Source: CBDUVZ01 sp965370805 (lineage in GTDB: Bacteria; Hydrothermota; Tepidihabitantia; Tepidihabitantales; Tepidihabitantaceae). Taken from it: 46,233 nucleotides of DNA. Each line of letters begins with the position of its first letter. The stretch's first letter is position 1. The position numbers and the translations under genes are program-made. The stretch is taken from contig CBDUVZ010000007.1 in the NCBI GenBank assembly GCA_965370805.1, positions 1 through 46,233 on the forward strand. Reading direction: 5' to 3'. Positions 6,815 through 15,200 of the stretch are shown here, piece by piece. The notes below the pieces were generated by a model, which saw nothing but the letters and a program-made list of their open reading frames with translations, searched no databases and was not told the DNA's origin.

Positions 6815-7609
6815 TTAGGCGACTTTCGGCTTGCGGAAGACATCGTTGCGGTGAATCCGCAAGAACTTGCTGTCTGGTTCGAATCGGGCGGGCATCGTGA
6901 TTCGCTGGCCTCGGAGACGCCAGAAGTCGTGCTCGACTACTTCGTCTGGCAGGAAGTCCTCCAAGTACTTGCTCAGCATCAGACGACGATGCCGGTCAAA
7001 CGATATCAATCCTCGGTCGAAGGCCGCGTCGTACGTGGCCGCAAGACACAGTCCATTCTTTGGGTTTAGCCTGTTCTTCACGTCGCTGGCCCACGGCACG
7101 ATATGGCTCGCTCGAAGCAACTCGGGCACCGGGTTGCCGCTTATGCAGCATCGAGAATCGTAGGCGGCGAGAATGGTATCGCGGAAGAACCCTTGTCCAA
7201 TTCGTTGCTTGTGTTCCGAGACGGATTCGGTCTCGCCGGCTGGCGCGGAAGTTACTCGTCGCCGGCTCGTGGATTTCTTCGGTTCTTCCAACATCAGCTC
7301 CAGCAAGCGTTCCTCAGACTTGGTGACAAGAGCATCCCAGTCCGAGTGGAATTCACGCCAGACTGTGCGGTCAAGCCCACTCGCGTTGGGAAGCCCTTTC
7401 TTACCTTGTCGCTGCAATTCTGGGTCTAGTGAAGCGAGGTTGCAGAGCTTCATCGAGAGGCTGCTTGGCGTGCGCCCCATCCGTTCCGCCACCGCAGCGA
7501 TAAGCGGTTGTGTTCCATGTAGCTGCCCGAAAGGCAACTTGTAGTACACATTGAGTGCAATGATGAGTTCGTCGCGTGTCCACCGTCTGGGGTCGATTCC
7601 TTTCGACAT
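6815..7609 (-). CDS. HNH endonuclease, putative restriction enzyme
   Basis: 264 residues. The N-terminal third (WTRDELIIALNVYYKLPFGQLH, IAAVAERMGRTPSSLSMKLCNLASLD) is a helical DNA-binding-like domain typical of COG3440-type HNH restriction enzymes. The C-terminal HNH core is ILAAYDSRCCISGNPVPELLRASHIVPWA, then NRLNPKNGLCLAATYDAAFDRGLISFD. The His of SHIVPW and the Asn of NPKNGLCL fit the motif. It ends in a basic KPKVA tail. A promoter candidate lies at 7728-7756. No methylase partner is adjacent; the XRE regulator upstream on the same strand may be functionally linked. Confidence 0.8.
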   Translation of the reverse strand: MSKGIDPRRWTRDELIIALNVYYKLPFGQLHGTQPLIAAVAERMGRTPSSLSMKLCNLASLDPELQRQGKKGLPNASGLDRTVWREFHSDWDALVTKSEERLLELMLEEPKKSTSRRRVTSAPAGETESVSEHKQRIGQGFFRDTILAAYDSRCCISGNPVPELLRASHIVPWASDVKNRLNPKNGLCLAATYDAAFDRGLISFDRHRRLMLSKYLEDFLPDEVVEHDFWRLRGQRITMPARFEPDSKFLRIHRNDVFRKPKVA

Positions 7610-7727
7610 GGAAGCTAGGCCTTTCCTACCTTCCGTACCATTCGCCTGCGCAATTGATGCGGGTTTGGTGGAGGTTTCACGTCTCCTTCCACATGTTCTG
7701 CGACGTTGCCGCTCTCATCACAGCGGC

Positions 7728-7756
7728 ATTATGCCACAAGCCCGACAGACAGTCAA
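7728..7756 (-). promoter_or_regulatory. Promoter candidate for the HNH gene, TTGACT-17-CATAAT
   Basis: Minus strand: TTGACT (7756-7751), 17 bp, CATAAT (7733-7728). The HNH start is about 119 nt downstream, and a 12-codon ORF begins 9 nt after the -10 box. Confidence 0.5.
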
Positions 7757-7880
7757 CCGCAATCAGAAGCGCGTCCGCGGACTATGAACACCGTTTCGCT
7801 TGGTAGATTGCCCAAGCGCTGCCGGACGGTCGAGCGAGTTGGGCCGGTGCAGAGAACCGCGGAGGCTGGAGTACACCCGG

Positions 7881-8053
7881 ATGATACCGACCGCAGTGAA
7901 ACGTAAAGTATGGAAGCGCAACGAGGGGAAGTGCGCTATCTGCGGTAGCACAGAGAACCTACCGACTACATCATTCCATACTCCAAAGGCGGTTCATCGC
8001 TCGTCGCGGAGAACATCCAGTTTCTCTGCGCCAAGCATGACCGGATTGAGTAG
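7881..8053 (+). pseudogene. Frameshifted HNH endonuclease remnant
   Basis: The first frame reads MIPTAVKRKVWKRNEGKCAICGSTENL. The second frame then reads DYIIPYSKGGSSLVAENIQF and LCAKHDRIE before TAG. Together they rebuild a small HNH nuclease (CxxC, then the HNH loop, then LCxxH). A few codons at the join, where the family has the first catalytic His pair (about 7963-7968), are missing and the frame is broken. The lengths confirm it: start to stop is not a multiple of three. Dead gene. Confidence 0.8.
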
Positions 8054-8063
8054 CCGCTACCGG

Positions 8064-8540
8064 TCAGAAACCGAGGTTGCCATCCTCAATTCCCAGTGCG
8101 ATGGAGATCGCCGTTGCGTTTCGCAACATGAATGTGCCGTAGTCTCGCGCCAGCTGCACCAAGTGCTGAGCGGCCCGAGGAGTCCAATCCGAACCGCCGA
8201 CTAGCAACTGTTCAAGAGTCCTAAGCCCGGGGCAACTCTGGTTCGCTAGGAGTATGCGGTACTCCTGCACAAGCCCGTTCAAGTCCGTGTCCACCTCCGG
8301 AACGGGTCCATCCCGCACGCACAGGGCGAGCTCAGCGATGACAGCAGATAGAGGTACGCCAACCGCCTTCGCAATCCGCACCAGGTTCTCAATCCCGATG
8401 TTCTTCTCGCCGCGTTCGACCTGGCCGATGTACGTACGGTGGAGGTTGGCCTTTTCGGCGAGCTTTTCCTGGGACCAGCCTTTTTCCTCGCGGAGTTCCC
8501 GGACGCGGTCGCCGACCTGCTTCTTGATGTCTTTTGCCAC
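8064..8540 (-). CDS. XRE-family HTH transcriptional regulator
   Basis: 158 residues from a GTG. Residues 5-65 form an HTH_3 domain: VGDRVRELREEKGWSQEKLAEKANLHRTYIGQVERGEKNIGIENLVRIAKAVGV pattern, with recognition helix around HRTYIGQVERG. The C-terminal 90 residues are helical and unassigned. A TACAAT -10 box ends five bases before the GTG, so it too may be leaderless; the -35 is weak. It resembles restriction controller proteins and lies upstream of an HNH restriction-type gene on the same strand, separated by an HNH pseudogene on the other strand. Control of that gene or itself is inference. Confidence 0.8.
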   Translation of the reverse strand: MAKDIKKQVGDRVRELREEKGWSQEKLAEKANLHRTYIGQVERGEKNIGIENLVRIAKAVGVPLSAVIAELALCVRDGPVPEVDTDLNGLVQEYRILLANQSCPGLRTLEQLLVGGSDWTPRAAQHLVQLARDYGTFMLRNATAISIALGIEDGNLGF

Positions 8541-9011
8541 ATGGCATTGTAATCCCTGCAGCCGATAGTTCGACAGCCTATTGATAGCATCGCGAAGCGT
8601 ATCCTCGGACTATGAGTACTATTCTGCTTGGCAGGCTGTTCAAGTGCCGTCCGCACAACCCGTGCAGGAGGAGTCGATTACTCCGAGAGGTTCTTCCCGC
8701 TGCTGAGGTTTGGGTATGCCATGTCTGGATTGTGACGAATGGGGCCGATAAGGCAACGGCCTAAAGGGCACAAAGCGAGGTCCACACAACGCTGGGCGGA
8801 ATCGGATACCATCATTCGCTGATTGCCCCAGGGGGGGGTACTGGCTTCCCCGAGCGGCCCGGATGGTGGCTGGGATAGCGGCCGGGGTGGTTGCTTGCGG
8901 GGCGGGTGGGGGATTGGTGCCCGATTCGGCCCTGGTGGCCGCCGGGCTGGTCGTTACGGAAGCCGCTGCCCTAGTCTCCCCTTCCAAGCCATCCCGATAG
9001 CAGTTGGCGGA

Positions 9012-9095
9012 GCCGCCTTGGGGGCCATCCCGGGGGCGGCCCCGGGGATGACCCGGGGGATATCCCCCGGGATGACCCCTGGGATACCCCCGTCG
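9012..9095. repeat. 12-bp G/C-rich tandem repeat with a 20-bp perfect palindrome
   Basis: Seven degenerate 12-bp units, such as GCCATCCCGGGG, GCGGCCCCGGGG, ATGACCCGGGGG, ATATCCCCCGGG and ATGACCCCTGGG. Bases 9052-9071 form a perfect palindrome centred on GATATC. Upstream sequence (about 8860-8960) looks like older, degraded units. Confidence 0.75.
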
Positions 9096-9300
9096 TGCCG
9101 TAGTTCCGGGCAAGACATTGAAGGAACAGGCTTTATGGCGAAGCGGCGGGCCGGACGGAATCAAGGCAGAAAACCCCTGACAGGTCGTCTGACAACTCTT
9201 CCGGTAAGTCCTGGAGCAGGAATCTGACACTTCGACATGAAACCGCCTCACGGCGGGCGAATTCCGCGGGGTGTGGTGTATATACCTATGTACAGGTCTG

Positions 9301-9360
9301 CGCTGCCAGGGGGCTGCCGAGCCTGATTCCCGGAGTATGCTCGTTGGGGTTGCGGGCCGC
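9301..9360. repeat. Direct repeat left of fic
   Basis: 60 bp (CGCTGCCAGGGGGCTGCCGA and onward) nearly identical to 10471-10532. The two copies bracket the Fic gene, each ending just before a promoter. Confidence 0.8.
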
Positions 9361-9400
9361 TTGACTCATAACTTGACTTATACTTGACTTACAGTAGCAT
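9361..9400 (+). promoter_or_regulatory. fic promoter with three TTGACT direct repeats
   Basis: TTGACT at 9361, 9373 and 9384 repeat every 11-12 bp, roughly one helical turn. The middle copy is a -35 with a 16-bp spacer to TAGCAT (9395-9400). The third copy falls in the spacer. The ATG of fic is six bases after the -10, so the mRNA is probably leaderless. The repeats could be operator sites for a winged-helix protein such as the C-terminus of Fic itself. Confidence 0.6.
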
Positions 9401-9406
9401 GCGGTG

Positions 9407-10426
9407 ATGGCATATTCGCCCCGGTTCACCGTCAGTCCGCGTCTGCTTGCGCTGGTCGAGGAGGTCGCAACGCTGCGGGCGCAGGTGATGGCCGCGGCGG
9501 TGCAGGTGGTATGGATACCGCAACTGCAGCGGGACGCCCGGGTGCGCAATACCCACAGTTCGACCGCCATCGAGGGCAACCCGCTCACCCAGGCCCAGGT
9601 TCGGGCCCTGGCCGAGGGCCGCGAGGTCGTTGCCGTGACCGACCGGGCGAGGCAGGAGGTCCTGAACTACTTCGCCGGGCTGAAGTTCATCGAGACCGGT
9701 TCGGACAAGCGCCGCGTGACGCACCGCGATGTGTGCCGGCTGCATGCGGTTGCGGCCCGGGGTGTGATGGACCAGGGTCGCGAAGGCGAGTATCGGAAGA
9801 TGCAGGTCTGGGTCGGTTCGCACCGGCCGCCGCCACCGGGTCAGGTGAAGGCGCTGATGGCAGAGTTGCTGGACTGGTGGAACCGCGAATCGAAGCAGTG
9901 GTCGCCCGTGATATCGTCGGGCATCATCCACCACCGGTTCGAGGAGATCCATCCGTTTGCTGACGGCAACGGCCGGGTCGGCCGACTGCTCGCGCTCCGG
10001 GAGCTCTACCGCCGGGGATTCGATACCCACCACATCTTTGCGGTGGACGAGTACTACTGGCAGGACCGTTCGCGCTACTACGCGGAGTTGCGGGCGGTCC
10101 GGGACCGGGATGGCGACCTGAGCGGTTGGCTGGAGTACACCGCCGAGGGTTTGCTGTCCGCGTTGCGCAATGCCTGGAAGCGTATCCAGTCCGTGGCCGG
10201 CGGCGACAGGGGGCGGTTGATGCTCAGTCCGAAGCAGGAGCAGTTGGTGCGGATGCTGGCCGACGAAGGACCGATGGCCCCGCGCCGGATATGGGAGGCC
10301 CTGGGTGTTTCGAAGCAGGGCGCACTGAATCTCCTGAATCCGTTGCTTGAAGCCGGGCTCGTGCGGCGGGAGGGAACCAGGAAGTCCGGGCGGTACGTTC
10401 TGGTTTCAGGGTCGGGCGAAGTGTAG
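9407..10426 (+). CDS. Fic family AMP-transferase with C-terminal winged helix
   Basis: 339 residues. The N-terminal helical domain holds the inhibitory motif (S/T)xxxE(G/N) as SSTAIEGN at about 51-58, so this is a class II Fic enzyme that is self-inhibited. The Fic core motif HPFADGNGRVGR is at about 182-193, complete with catalytic His and the phosphate-binding GNGR. The last 75 residues (LSPKQEQLVRMLADEGPMAPRRIWEALGVSKQGALNLLNPLLEAGLV) form a winged HTH, common in Fic proteins of this family. It transfers AMP from ATP to a protein hydroxyl; the target is unknown. The leaderless promoter puts the start at 9407, not the GTG three bases earlier. Confidence 0.9.
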   Translation: MAYSPRFTVSPRLLALVEEVATLRAQVMAAAVQVVWIPQLQRDARVRNTHSSTAIEGNPLTQAQVRALAEGREVVAVTDRARQEVLNYFAGLKFIETGSDKRRVTHRDVCRLHAVAARGVMDQGREGEYRKMQVWVGSHRPPPPGQVKALMAELLDWWNRESKQWSPVISSGIIHHRFEEIHPFADGNGRVGRLLALRELYRRGFDTHHIFAVDEYYWQDRSRYYAELRAVRDRDGDLSGWLEYTAEGLLSALRNAWKRIQSVAGGDRGRLMLSPKQEQLVRMLADEGPMAPRRIWEALGVSKQGALNLLNPLLEAGLVRREGTRKSGRYVLVSGSGEV

Positions 10427-10470
10427 CGTCCGGGCTACTTCAGGTTGTCGATGATCGTCCGAATCTGCGG

Positions 10471-10532
10471 CGCTGCCAGGGGGGCTGCCGAGCCTGGATT
10501 CCCGGAGCATGCTCGTTGGGGTTGCGGGGCGC
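10471..10532. repeat. Direct repeat right of fic
   Basis: Counterpart of 9301-9360 with a few substitutions and two one-base gaps. It sits between the end of fic and the promoter of the next HNH gene. Confidence 0.8.
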
Positions 10533-10559
10533 GGTTGATTGAGCGCATCCGCTGACTGC

Positions 10560-10587
10560 TTGACACGCCGATGTGTCGCAGTATCTT
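10560..10587 (+). promoter_or_regulatory. Promoter TTGACA-16-TATCTT, leaderless
   Basis: TTGACA 10560-10565, 16-bp spacer, TATCTT 10582-10587, then six bases to the ATG at 10594. Confidence 0.75.
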
Positions 10588-10593
10588 GGCTGG

Positions 10594-10965
10594 ATGAGTG
10601 AGGCGGCGAATAGCAGACTTCTTACGATATTCAACAGGACCTCGGGTTACTGTCATTTCTGCGGGGACGCGCTCGTATTCGAGAGACGCGGACTCAAGGG
10701 AATGTACGAACGCGGTGCGTGGGAGGTCGACCACGTAATCCAACGGGGTAAAGGCGGGAGCAGGTCTGCTGAGAACTGCCTGCCGGCCTGCACGCGCTGC
10801 AACCGCCTGCGCTGGCATCGCACGCGCGATCAGTTGCACGCGGTAATGGAGTACGGACTGATTGCTACCCGCGCGGTTCGGCGGAACACCAGGCTCGGCC
10901 AGCAGCTTCGAGAGAAGCTGGCAAATCAGAAAGAATCCAACCGCCGCAGGCGAACCCAGCATTGA
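10594..10965 (+). CDS. HNH endonuclease
   Basis: 123 residues. It has two Cys pairs that bind zinc: CHFCG at about 21 and CTRC at about 67. The HNH loop lies between them: WEVDHVIQRGKGGSRSAENCLPAC. The His of VDHV and the Asn of SAENC fit the HNH consensus. The C-terminal part is basic and helical (RRNTRLGQQLREKLANQKESNRRRR). A leaderless promoter fixes the start at 10594; the frame is open earlier, but that part overlaps the -10 box. The family cuts DNA; the specific role is unknown. No methylase or intein neighbours. Confidence 0.85.
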   Translation: MSEAANSRLLTIFNRTSGYCHFCGDALVFERRGLKGMYERGAWEVDHVIQRGKGGSRSAENCLPACTRCNRLRWHRTRDQLHAVMEYGLIATRAVRRNTRLGQQLREKLANQKESNRRRRTQH

Positions 10966-11068
10966 CGACAATCAGGAGTAGTCTTCTGCCCTGAGGAGTT
11001 CTGCCCGCTGCCGTGGGTCAGGGGATATTCTGCCTGACCTGGTGCCGGTTCGGGGTTTGTGATGACGG

Positions 11069-11096
11069 GAAGCGGGGACCGTTTGGTCCCCGCTTC
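11069..11096. terminator. Hairpin between convergent genes
   Basis: Perfect 12-bp stem (GAAGCGGGGACC) with a GTTT loop, between the HNH gene (+) and the lipoprotein gene (-). No clear T run on either side, so factor-independent action is uncertain. Confidence 0.65.
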
Positions 11097-11116
11097 GCTA
11101 CTGTCTGGAGTTGTCG

Positions 11117-12004
11117 CTACTCGTCGTACGTCACTTTCATGTACATGGCCTGCATGTGAGTCAGACCAGTCGGGTTGCCGAGTTTGTGGTGGGAGACCTC
11201 GCGGTAGACGCCGGCGGTTGTGAAGGCATGCGATGAGACCGAGTGGCCGTCGTCACCCGCCCAGCGGAACTCGACGATGAAGTTGCCGCCGGTGTAGTCG
11301 TACTTCGTGTCGAGCACGAAGTCGTGCCAGTAGTCTCTCTCGCCCGTGCGACCGTACACCTGCGATGCCGCGCTGTACACCAGGGTCGGTGTGTTGCCGG
11401 TGTAGTTGTTGTCGAACGTCGCCTCAAGCGTGTCTTTCGTTGTGGGGCAGATGTGGATTTCGAGGTTGTTGAATGTGCCTTGTGCCATCAGGGAAGGCAT
11501 GAGCGAGAGGGTGTTGATGAGACCGGTGTGATTGACGTCGCTTGCGTAGTAGAGGTGCTGTGCGCGGCACGAGTCGGCCGGACCGCCCTGGAATGGCAGC
11601 CAGTTGTTGATGCTGCTGTCGCCGACGACTACCGCGAAACCGCTGGACGAGCCCGGGTTGACGATAATCTGCACGGTTGCCTGAGCAAGGCCGGAGTTGC
11701 CGTCGTCGGCCGTCACTGTGATTGTGAACGTGTCGGTTACGGTGACGTTGGGCGCGGTCCAGACGACCGCGGCACCGCTGGTAGCGTCAAATGCCCCGCC
11801 GTCCGCGCACCAGGTGAATGTGACGGCGTCGCCGTCCGGGTCGGTGCAGGTTACGGACAGGTTGACGGTCGCGCCGGCGTCGACTTCGGTGGCCGAGGCT
11901 GTAATCACCGGGGTGTCAGGGTTCTTGTTGCCGCTGGTGGTCAGGCAGCCCGGGAGGAGAACCAGCCCGACGAGCAGGATCGATAGCGGAAGTAGTCTTC
12001 GCAT
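11117..12004 (-). CDS. Lipoprotein with PKD/Ig-like domain
   Basis: 295 residues. The lipoprotein signal is MRRLLPLSILLVGLVLLPGC with lipidated Cys20. Residues about 32-115 resemble a PKD/cadherin-like Ig domain (PVITASATEVDAGATVNLSVTCTDPDGDAVTFTW, then WTAPNVTVTDTFTITVTADDG). The rest is beta-rich and unassigned (WLPFQGGPADSCRAQHLYYASDVNHTGLI ... EFRWAGDDG), reminiscent of repeat domains in secreted proteins of this type of genome. The start has AGGAAA upstream, and a promoter lies at 12052-12079. It is probably exposed on the outer membrane. Function unknown. Confidence 0.8.
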   Translation of the reverse strand: MRRLLPLSILLVGLVLLPGCLTTSGNKNPDTPVITASATEVDAGATVNLSVTCTDPDGDAVTFTWCADGGAFDATSGAAVVWTAPNVTVTDTFTITVTADDGNSGLAQATVQIIVNPGSSSGFAVVVGDSSINNWLPFQGGPADSCRAQHLYYASDVNHTGLINTLSLMPSLMAQGTFNNLEIHICPTTKDTLEATFDNNYTGNTPTLVYSAASQVYGRTGERDYWHDFVLDTKYDYTGGNFIVEFRWAGDDGHSVSSHAFTTAGVYREVSHHKLGNPTGLTHMQAMYMKVTYDE

Positions 12005-12051
12005 CTGCTTTTCCTTTCTTTGCTGTTGTTACTGCCAATCTGTGAGCGCAG

Positions 12052-12079
12052 ACTTTAGCTTGGATTCAGGCAGGGTCAA
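12052..12079 (-). promoter_or_regulatory. Promoter TTGACC-16-TAAAGT for the PKD lipoprotein
   Basis: Minus strand: TTGACC (12079-12074), 16 bp, TAAAGT (12057-12052), followed by a leader of about 45 nt. It is divergent from the promoter at 12108; the two -35 boxes are 28 bp apart. Confidence 0.65.
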
Positions 12080-12107
12080 GTATTGTGATTCCGGGGCCGG
12101 GTGCGGC

Positions 12108-12135
12108 TTGATAGTCGGGTCTTTCCGAATAGAAT
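12108..12135 (+). promoter_or_regulatory. Promoter TTGATA-16-TAGAAT for the C25 protease
   Basis: TTGATA 12108-12113, 16-bp spacer, TAGAAT 12130-12135. The 30 bp from GCTTGATAG to TAGAAT are identical to the chromate transporter promoter at 16112-16139. Confidence 0.75.
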
Positions 12136-12141
12136 AGATGG

Positions 12142-12234
12142 ATGGTGTTTGTACATCCGAAGGCCGGGACGGTTGAGCCACGCCGGTGGAGACCTGACGT
12201 GGAATGCCGCTGCAGCGAAAAGGAGTTCCCATGA
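12142..12234 (+). CDS. Leaderless 30-aa leader ORF coupled to the C25 protease
   Basis: ATG at 12142, six bases after the -10 box. It begins MVFVHPKAGTVEPRRW and runs 30 codons. Its TGA overlaps the ATG of the protease gene (ATGA at 12231-12234). The Shine-Dalgarno of the protease (AAGGAG) lies inside this ORF. No known family; a role in coupling or attenuation is inferred from position only. An overlapping 12-codon ORF starting at 12138 is the alternative. Confidence 0.45.
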   Translation: MVFVHPKAGTVEPRRWRPDVECRCSEKEFP

Positions 12235-15200
12235 AGCGACCGTTGATACTGCTCTGCCTGGTTGCCGTGCCCCTGCTCGCGGGGACGATGACCAGGACCG
12301 TGAGATTCGACCGCGAGGACCTGACCCTGGCCCGCGAGGCCGGGTACGATATTGTCAACCTGCGGGGATGCCTGGCCCAGGGCATTCCCGGTGCGCCGGA
12401 ACTGCCCGCGGTCGTGCAGACGGTGGCGATTCCGGCCGGGGCCGTGGTGACCGGCGTCGAGCTGGTGGCCGAGGAGTGGATCGACCTGACCGGTGCTTAC
12501 CGTGTCGGTCCGGCCCAGCCCGACGTTGTGCTGCCGCAGCCGGGCGTGGACAATACGCCGGTGCCGGTTCCACCCGACCCGGCAATTTATGCTTCGACCG
12601 CCCCGTATCCGGCCGTGACGCTGCAGTTGCTGGCATCCGGCACGATGTGCGGGTATCGGCTCGCGAACGTCCGTTTGAACCCGGTTCGCTACACCCCGTC
12701 GACCGGCCGGCTGCAGCTCGCGACGCGGTTGAGCTACCGGCTCACTTATGCGGTGCGCGACGAGGCAACGGTGGCAACCCGGAAGCAGCGGGAAGCGTTC
12801 GGCTCAATGGTGCGCGCGCTGGTCGTCAACCCGCAGGACGTCGGTCGCTTCGCCCCGCGGGTCGGCCGCAATGCACTCTCCACGTTGCCGCCGGGCAACT
12901 ACGAGTACGTCGCGATAACCCGGACGCCGCTGGACACCGTGTTCCAGCGTCTGGTCGACTGGAAGACACTGAAGGGTACGCCCGGGACCGTAGTCCTGAT
13001 ACCGTGGATTGAGGCGAACTATACCGGGTATGACACGCAGGAGCAAATCCGCAATTTCATCATCGACGCGTACCAGACCTGGGGCACGATGTACGTGCTG
13101 CTGGCCGGGCAGGGCGACTACAGCAACAGCGGGCAGAATATCTTCCCGACCCGGATGGGCAATTGCGGGTCCGGTGGCGACGAGCCGTGCGACCTGTACT
13201 ATGCGGGCCTGGACGGGAACTGGGACGCGAACGGCAACCACATCTACGGCCAGCTTGCGGACAGCACCGATATGTACTCGGACGTCTACGTCGGCCGGGC
13301 ACCGGTCTACAATGTCGCGATGGCGCAGAACTTCGTGTACAAGGTGATAACCTATGAGCAGAATCCGCCGGCTGGCTACCTCAAGCGGATGTTGCTGCCG
13401 ACCGCCATCCTCTGGTCGAGCTACGATGAACGGCCGATGGTGGAGTCGATTGCGCGGCAGACGCCGCCCGACTGGCAGGACGGCCGGCTCTACGAGCGGG
13501 CCGGGACCCTCTCTCGCCAGGCGGTCAACGACTCGCTTGACGACGGGTGGGGCATGAGCCACTGGGACGGCCACGGCAACCCGACCGGCATCTACATGTC
13601 CTCCACGCCCTACTTTAACTCAGACGACGCCCAGGCCCTGACCAACGGCGACCAAGTCGGCATCGGGGTCGCCATCGCCTGCGACTGCGCGGCCTGGGAC
13701 CACGTCTCGGGCGGCGACTGCCTCGCCGAGCACATGGTGAACCGGGTCGGCGGCGGATTCATGGCCACGATCATGAACACCAGGCACGGGTACGGCGCAA
13801 TCGGGCCGGGCGGCAACTACGTGCCCGGGCCGTCGGAGCGGCTCGACACGACGTTCTACGCCGGGGTCCTGCTCTACGACATGCCGAACACCGGCAAGGC
13901 GCTCGGGTACTCCAAGGCATCCTGGGCCCCGTACGCGGATTCGCTCTACCAGTACGCGATGCAGCGCTATTGCATCTATAGCCTGAACCTGCTTGGTGAC
14001 CCCGAAACCCCGCTCTGGACCGACGAGCCGACCAACGTCAACGTGGCGCACGCGGGCGTCGTCAATATCGGCAACAACGTCCCCTACCCGGTGACAGTCA
14101 CCAACGGCAGTTACGCGCCGGTCGAGTCGGCCCTGGTGGTGCTCCGCAAGGGCACCGAGTTGGACGTGCGGGGCCGGACGAATTCAAGCGGCCAGGTCAC
14201 GCTGCTGGTGTCGGCGTTGACCCCGGGCCCGATGGCAATGTCGGTTGCCGCCCGGGACCACTACGTTTTCTTCGACACCGTGCTGGTGATTGCGAGCGAG
14301 CGGTACGTTTCGTACCTGCGTTCGACCATCCTCGACCCGGCACCGGGTGGAAACGGCGACTCGATCCTGAACCCGGGCGAGACGGTAGACATCCCGACCT
14401 GGGTGAAGAACTGGGGCCAGCAGACCGCGTACTCGGTGACCGCGAAGCTGCGCACCCACGACCCGAACGCCCAGGTGACCGATTCGGCAAAGACGTACGG
14501 CACTATCGCGGCCGGCGACTCGGCTTTCACCGGCCCTGACGGGTTCGGGCTGCACGTCAACGCCGGGGTCGGAAACGGCTACGGGGTCGCCTGCTCGCTT
14601 ATCTGCCGCGACGCGAACGACTCGACCTGGGTGTCGAATATCGTGTTCTACGTCGGCACGCCGGTGCTCGAACACCGGTCGGTAACGGTCGTGGATACCG
14701 CCCACGGCGGCAACGGCAACGGCCGGATCGACCCGGACGAGACCGCGGACCTGGCAATCAGTATCAGGAACATCGGCATGGGCCACGGGTACAACTGCCA
14801 CGCGGTCCTGCGGTCGACCGACGCGCGGTTCCACGTCGAGGATTCGACCGTGGACTACGGCTTCATCCGCAAGGGCGACAGCGCCGGCCCCGGCACGGAT
14901 TTCTTCACGGTCCACGCCGATACCGGCATTCCACCGGAAACGTCGATTGACTGTACGCTCGACCTGTACGCCGACGGCGGGTATACGACTTCCGAGTTGC
15001 TGACGTTGGTGGTCGGGGAGTTCCGGACCGTCGACCCGATTCCGGACGGCCCGCGCCTGCCCGCGGTCTACTACGCGTACGACGACATCGATACCATGTA
15101 TGCGCCGCGCCCGACTTACGACTGGGTCGAAATCAGCGGCACCGGTACGCGAATCACATACTCGCAGAACGACGCGGTGGTGATGGTAAGCCTGCCGCCC

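Larger units (their letters stand above)
8541..9360. other. Long intergenic region, low-complexity G/C runs
   Basis: More than 800 bp with no gene I can support. Open frames on both strands (for example 8640-9251 minus and 8823-9227 plus) have low-complexity Gly/Pro/Arg/Ala composition, no Shine-Dalgarno and no known motif. The stretch holds a 12-bp tandem repeat (9012-9095), a segment repeated from 7755-7830, and a 60-bp direct repeat at its right end. Confidence 0.6.

Noticed and set aside
8823..9227. 134-codon open frame on the plus strand across the GC repeats
   Set aside because: Repeat-derived GMTPGI-type peptide, no start signal and no known motif.
8640..9251. 203-codon open frame on the minus strand
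   Set aside because: Pro/Arg/Ala/Gly low complexity, no ribosome site, overlaps the 12-bp repeat and an equally open plus-strand frame.
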